A model generated the notes under the pieces. The model was not told where the DNA came from and ran no database searches. It saw nothing but the letters and a program-made list of their open reading frames with translations. This document shows positions 1 through 64,000 of a DNA stretch of 64,000 bases, piece after piece. Origin of the DNA: Candidula unifasciata (Eukaryota; Mollusca; Gastropoda; Stylommatophora; Geomitridae); the NCBI GenBank assembly GCA_905116865.2, contig CAJHNH020007979.1, forward strand, positions 320,113 to 384,112, read 5' to 3'. How positions within the stretch are numbered: position 1 is the first letter of the stretch; each line of letters starts with the position of its first letter. The translations under genes were made by a program, and so were the position numbers.

Positions 1-133
1 ATTTGAAATCTGAAAACTGATAAAATTGGCACACAATGAAATGTAAAAAAAGTCTAAGAGGTGCCACTCTGAGAAAATAAGATCTAATGACAGCATTGGT
101 ACACTGAAAATATTTGACAGTTTTATTTCATGA

Positions 134-1094
134 TTAACTCTTTGAGTCCCAGAGGGTTTATCATCAGAGGCCCAAGGGGAGGCAATGCAAATTTTAAGTT
201 TCACAAGTGTAACACATTAAAACAGACCAAACTAATTCAAATGCCTCGCAACATACACATATTATGCATCAAAGTGACCAGGGATTGTTGAGGAATTATT
301 ATAGAATACAGCTACAACAAATAATTGTGTCAGTAATTAAATATCGAACCACTTAGTAATGAATAAGTAAAAAATAAACTCAATCTATACATTAATTAGA
401 TTTTGTTCCAGAGAATCTTCTGAAGCATCATAACAGAGCACCATTATTTGGTGAAGAAAACTGACTCACAAAACAATAAGTATCTTTACGCAAAACGAAG
501 TTTATATAACACTCAATTTGCCTGTAACTATGTAGCTACGCTCCTAAATAACAAAGGGAAAAGAACTAGAACTAACTGACGCTGAAGAAAATCATCTTTT
601 AACTTATGTTTATTCTATTTGTGCCAGCCGACTTTGCTATCATTAAACCCTTTGCGTGAGGTACACATTATTAGACATATTCCTCATCAAAGTTTGACTC
701 TAAAAATGACTGATACACGTCTAATTCGCAACGTTATCTAACTTCAGATAAATCTAATAAACACGTTGTTTATCTAAGTTTGAGGCTTCTAAAGCCGTAA
801 ATCATGTTGGCATGCACGTAAAATACTGCTTGGCGGCCATATTATTTTCAAACAAACACTTAGTAACTCGGCAAACCTTGCAAATATACAATATTTTCGG
901 CTTTCAAACCACATTTCTAAATGAGAACGCCCGATATCAGACTCAAAGAACTCTAAAGGAAGTTGAAATTAAGCGGTCCGTGTTTTATTACTGGTCAGTG
1001 GTTGCTTAAAAACCTTCATTTGTGATGTGTCAATTCGGCTGCCCGGTTGTAACAAATTAGCTCATGTTGTGTTTCCGGGGACTCAAAGAGTTAA
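134..1094. mobile_element. piggyBac-like MITE, family 1, copy 1
   Basis: The ends are perfect inverted repeats TTAACTCTTTGAGTCCC (134-150) and its complement (1078-1094), including a TTAA that would be the target duplication. TTAA targets and short CTTTG-type ends are typical of piggyBac-superfamily elements. A second copy lies at 29658-30689. The interior is AT-rich and has no intact transposase. Confidence 0.85.
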
Positions 1095-1472
1095 AAGACC
1101 TGAAGAAAATCTTAAATAGTCTCTCTAGGGGACTAACATGTAATAAGCTGTATTAACGCTACCAGACCGCTGGCCCGGTTTACCGGGGATTTCTTTACCA
1201 GTCTCTATACTGCTGGCCCTAATTTTCAGCTTTTTGCGTAGTCAGGGAAAACGATGTGTCGCGGACTAAAAATAACCACCCAGTCGTTATCAATCTTCTT
1301 TGTTAGACATTGCAAATGTCTACCCGCATGTGTGGATTATTTTTGTGTTGTTTTACGTGGAAAAATTATGAAAATTCACAATGAAACGAGCGGCTGATGA
1401 ATCAAGTTCTAGGCTTTTCACAGTCCAACAGGTGATCGATACTTTGGTTTATTCACACTCTGTGAAATATAT

Positions 1473-2801
1473 TAGGGCTGTACCGAATATTCGCTTCCTA
1501 TCCACTTTGATGCCAAATAGTGGACCTAATAACTATTCCGTATTCGGCCGAATAGTTGCGGTCGGGCTGAATACGAATAGTGGTTACCTTACACCTGTTT
1601 CTGGACTGGTAGAAAATAAACATATCAAGATTTCCCACCTTAGTTCATACTGTCAAGCGTTATATTTGTGCACCACCTACGAGCTTATCAAGTGAACGTC
1701 TGTTTAGTACAGCTGGAAATACCTTCTGTGAGACAAGAAGCTGCCTTAATGCTGACAACATGGAACAATAATTTTTTTTTAAAGCTTTCATGGATTAACT
1801 AAGCTGTCAGTGACAATTTACAAGTTTAGTTACTTGTTAAAAAACTAAGAAAACCTTAATTCCTTTGTATTAGTTACCACAGACTGACTGACTGAAGGAT
1901 GCAAAACATAACATGTTTTTAAATGTTTACTATTCTGTACTACATTTTGTGAAGTAAAATTTTAGTGTACATTTGACATTATGGATGTTTTCTTTTTAGA
2001 TCTATTTTATACACGAAAGTGGAAGAATGGGCCTCAGTTTGAATAGTGGGAAGACAGAAGTAATGGTGTAATAAAAAATGTGTAATAAAAGTCAATGGTT
2101 TTATTTTGGGACAAGTACAGAAATTTAAGTATATGGGCACAAGGATAACATCAGATGGAAGATGCATTACTGAAATAAGAAACAGAATAGGACAGGCAAA
2201 AACTGCATTTTATAAAATAAAGAACATCTTATGCAATTTATCTTTGTCATTCTAGGTTAGAAAAAGAACTCTTGCTTGCTACATACATCCAGTTTTAACA
2301 CATGGCTGTAAGTCCTGGACAATCGGTAGGCAGGCCAAACAATTTATTGAGGCCTCAGAGATGTGGTTTTACAGAACAATGTTTAAAATACCTTGGAAAG
2401 AAAAAGAAAAAAAAGCAACCAAGAGGTTTAGATAGAGGTGGGAGCCCTAAGACAACTACTCACAGACATCAGAAGGAGACAGTCATCATTTTTCGGCAAT
2501 GTTATAAGATTAGGGAAAATGGAACATGTGGTGACCACTGGAAAGATCTTTGGAAAGGGGAGATAGAGGAAGACAACGAGAGAAGATTCTTGACCATCCT
2601 GTTGCATGGCATGGAGGTGTGTCAGCACATGAAGTAATACATGCTGTAGGAGATCGCAGATTGTGGCAAGGCATAATCGCCCATTCCAGTCGGCAAAGCA
2701 CCTGATGATGATTCACTATTCGCATTTGTATTTGGCCGAACAGTTGGTTCAGCTATTGGTATTTGGCCGAATAGTGAAAATCACTATTCGGTACAGCTCT
2801 A
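1473..2801 (+). mobile_element. hAT transposon remnant nested in the piggyBac-like element
   Basis: The terminal inverted repeats begin TAGGGCTGTACCGAATA on the left and TAGAGCTGTACCGAATA on the right (complement). Flanking 8-bp sequences aaatatat and atatatat agree at 7 of 8, as expected for hAT target duplications. Around 1653-1733 a plus-strand frame reads PPTSLSSERLFSTAGNTF then LNADNMEQ, the C-terminal dimerisation motif of hAT transposases. The rest of the transposase is missing. A LINE fragment occupies its right half. Confidence 0.85.
1985..2705 (+). mobile_element. LINE 3' fragment (RTE-like family A, copy 1)
   Basis: A broken plus-strand frame gives LNSGKTEV, FKYMGTRITSDGR, IRNRIGQAKTAFYKIKN, HGCKSWTI and EMWFYRTMFKIPW. 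This is the typical order for the segment after the reverse-transcriptase catalytic motif and the C-terminal tail of non-LTR retrotransposons. It is 5' truncated and carries stops and shifts. Related copies lie at 47155-47566 and, on the minus strand, 49160-49690. Confidence 0.8.
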
Positions 2802-3140
2802 ATATATATATATATTCATTATCTGTGATAATTTCATAAAGAATATGTTCTTGAAGAGACACTGTCAGTGAGAGCGTGAATGATGAGGAAAATCTTGAAA
2901 ATGATCAATCTTGAAATAGATTGATAGTAGAAGGAGGGGGTGTGTCCATCAAACGGCAACATCTGGTGTTCAAGATAAGCCTATTTTCTACAATGTCTCC
3001 AAGTTTCATCATATTCTAGCCACTCGTTTGCATGTAACTAATATTTTTGTATATCATGTTGGTTTTTTCGTGGTAATGCCCAGGAGCTCAGGTTATAGGG
3101 ACAGTTAGGTTCAGGGCCTCAGGTCTGGTAGGGTTAAACT

Positions 3141-4440
3141 TGTGCACAATGATTAAGACTATAAATAGATTTAGACTTTCATTTTGACAATAACAATTAA
3201 ATTTAATATATCATTTGAGATATTAAACCTCTGAAGATGACCATTCAAGTTTTACTGATACATTTGGTCTTTCATTAGTTCATTGAAATGTGGAAAGGAA
3301 AATATTACAGATGAAATATCAAGTAAGTTTGAAACAGATTGGTCTCCAAATATATTCAGACCATGTATATAGCAGACACACACAAAAAGAAAGAAACAAC
3401 GTTATTTCAAATGGCTAACTATTGAGCATGCCGGCCTGTCTAAAACAATTGCTTTCTCAACTTATTTAACTGTATACATTAATTCTTTAACAGATCTCCT
3501 ATAAGGTTAATTCTGAACAACAATTATATATTCAGCATAAACAGACCCCAAGAAAATTCCAGAAAACATTTTAACAGAAATTAAAGCCACTAAAAGTCAA
3601 TGAAAATATCAAACTTAATAGAAAAAAACCAAAAGCTGATATTTTATTTTCAGACAGAACACAGCGTTAAAACTTTATAAATGCCTGAACTGCTTGCTTG
3701 CCTTGTGTAAACAGTTCTGCACCTTCTTTTCAAATGCCCTAAACTTTCAAATGTAGCACGTTTGTGAATCTGTCACAACATTTACATACCTCTATTCTGT
3801 GCAGGTAGGAGTTTTTGGATGTATGTAGTTATTATAAATATTTTAGCACTGCTCCATGTTTCAGCTCAGTACAGCTACACTGATTTAACACTGAAGTTAA
3901 ATATTTTAGGTTTTTATTTTCTGCGACTTATCTATTTCCTGGTGCTAGAAAAACTACCCGTCTTTTATATTCTTATTCATATTTCTCTCCAAGTTCCTCC
4001 AGCTGTATCAATATTACTGCATAAATAGGTTTACAACTCCACATCCTGGAGTCCGACAGCAGAAGACGGCTTTGATAGCCCACTTACTGCAGCAGAAAGT
4101 ATTTTTCATCATGAACTGTCTTTCTGCCTGTACTCATCTAATTCCAAACATTTATTCACAATACCTTTTTATTTACAGGGTTGTATTCCCGATCTAAAAC
4201 CTTTTTCCTACATTCCTAATGTGCAGAATATTCAGTGTTCTTATTTCAGCGGGCACACAGTTTTCCTCCCAATTTCCAGTGCATTTTTCTTCTTTCTCTT
4301 CTGTTCATCCCCCTAAAGGTGTTTCTGTACATAAGTGTTGAATAGAGTGTTATGCATGGATGCATGGAAACACACATGAAATGATACAAGTAAAATTTAT
4401 TTACCTACATCTTGAACAGCCTCACAATTAACTATTTTCT
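3141..4440. other. Intron sequence, nothing recognised
   Basis: AT-rich intronic DNA downstream of exon m. No ORF of known family, repeat array or RNA gene was recognised. An ORF at 3819-4028 is hydrophobic but unsupported by context. Confidence 0.6.
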
Positions 4441-4442
4441 TA

Positions 4443-63122
<58,680 letters not shown>

Positions 63123-64000
63123 CTTATATTCAGATAGATGTTGTTAATATGGTTTGTGTTGCATCTTGGAAATTAGCTAATTTTTTGTCGTGCAAAGAAA
63201 TTTATATTATTATTTGGAAATCTACATTCCCCAACGGCTTCACGTGAAAAAGATCCTATCTGCTTTGCACCTAGAGATGTTGATGCGATTCGGGGAAAAA
63301 GTCTCACAGATTAGTGAATGAATTTGTAATGAAATCACACTAACCTGACGGAAAAGAAAGATAAACATCATAAATGAGAAGGAAGCGTCTGAAATATGTT
63401 TTAAAGTATAAACATATTAGTAGTGGGAACATGTTGAGCTTTCTGATAAATCAACATTTGAAGAATTCAGAAGCACGTCGACGTCGCATGGGAAGGCCTT
63501 CGAGAAATAGATATGGTGAAAAATACATCAAACATGAAACAGCCAGATTATTTGGGGTACTGTATGAAAGTCTAGAACCGCAGACCCTTGAACAATAAGG
63601 AATCGTTAAAAATACCTTCAACTGTTGAAAGATAAGCTAGAGATACTCATGGCCATTCACTCTTTCACGATATTCATGCATTTACAACGCTGCATAGTCA
63701 GTGTTATCCCCCCTAGTGGGACTGATTCATCTGGGAACGTGCAGAGGGTGTGAGACGTTTCCATGCGCAGGTTGACTTTTGATCAGGTTGTACCTGGCAT
63801 CATCGGTATGGGCGAGCTCCTCGACTGCCGATCTAGAAAATCTGCATGATGTCTGAGTGCCCCCTTCCTCCCCAAACCATGTGCGTAAGTTCTCTTTTAG
63901 ATATTTATTCATGTTTCATATTTAGTCGTATGTCAAGGAAAATCCGGTCGGCATTTCACCGGAGCAGTAGGTTTATGCAGGAAAATATGACGCCGTAAAA
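63123..64000. other. Upstream intron, nothing secure
   Basis: The next upstream dynein exon was not found. An ORF at 63374-63598 (basic, ARRRRMGRPSRNRYG) has no recognised family. Confidence 0.5.

Larger units (their letters stand above)
1153..3137 (+). mobile_element. piggyBac-like element, family 3, copy 1, interrupted by a hAT
   Basis: It starts TTAACGCTACCAGACC and ends GGTCTGGTAGGGTTAA, inverted ends with TTAA on both sides. From 1381 an ATG opens MKRAADES then RLFTVQQVIDTLV, like the N-terminus of a piggyBac transposase. The hAT at 1473-2801 cuts this frame. The sequence resumes after 2810 and matches the minus-strand copy at 34076-35720 (shared stretches include CTATTTTCTACAATGTCTCC). 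No DDD catalytic domain is present in either copy. Confidence 0.82.

Noticed and set aside
63320..63420. Possible upstream dynein exon with a GTTAGT donor (minus strand)
   Set aside because: The translated stretch (RFLLIYDVYLSF) shows no dynein similarity.
63374..63598. 74-codon basic ORF as a host gene
   Set aside because: No recognised domain, no splice or promoter context; left as unannotated.

Overview
The window is eukaryotic: spliced coding exons in a host of degraded transposons, microsatellites and minisatellites, AT-rich and without prokaryotic operon structure. The transposon mix (I/Nimbus-like and RTE-like LINEs, Penelope-like, piggyBac-like and hAT elements, tRNA-derived SINEs) suits an invertebrate, possibly a mollusc or other lophotrochozoan. 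That placement is inference.

One host gene spans nearly the whole window on the minus strand. Thirteen exons between 63122 (upstream) and 4451 (downstream) encode about 621 consecutive residues of an axonemal (ciliary) dynein heavy chain. They run from just before the linker domain, through the linker, into AAA1 with its Walker A and Walker B motifs. Every junction has a GT donor and an AG acceptor, and codon phase is kept through all 13 exons with no stop or frameshift. The sequence resembles the single-headed inner-arm group (DNAH3/7/12 type). The gene continues beyond both edges.

All else is intronic. 1-4450: a piggyBac-like MITE, then a three-layer nest (piggyBac-like element, hAT inside it, LINE fragment inside that). 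4554-9766: SINEs, a Penelope-like GIY-YIG fragment and LINE tails. 9877-16335: an intronless WASHC4 (SWIP) pseudogene, a LINE ORF1 remnant and reverse-transcriptase/RNase H pieces. 16528-23285: an LTR-like repeat and a dense cluster of I/Nimbus-like pieces in both orientations. 23448-27679: a piggyBac-like element inserted in a LINE at TTAA, and a foldback MITE. 27882-37385: a (TA)n tract, a second MITE copy, and a piggyBac-like element broken by a SINE and a solo LTR. 37567-47856: LINEs, and a 685-bp element with nearly identical 116-bp inverted repeats and telomere-like internal sequence. 48006-57036: two minisatellites with 50-bp units, one amplified from the RNase H segment of a retrotransposon. 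57194-62986: a 20-bp-unit CACGTG minisatellite and a hAT transposase remnant split by a SINE with perfect target-site duplications.

No new enzymatic system is evident. The most unusual structures are the minisatellites born inside retrotransposon coding sequence, the in-frame CxxC repeat at a LINE end, the young long-TIR element, and three piggyBac-like repeat families, of which two visibly keep only a transposase N-terminus.
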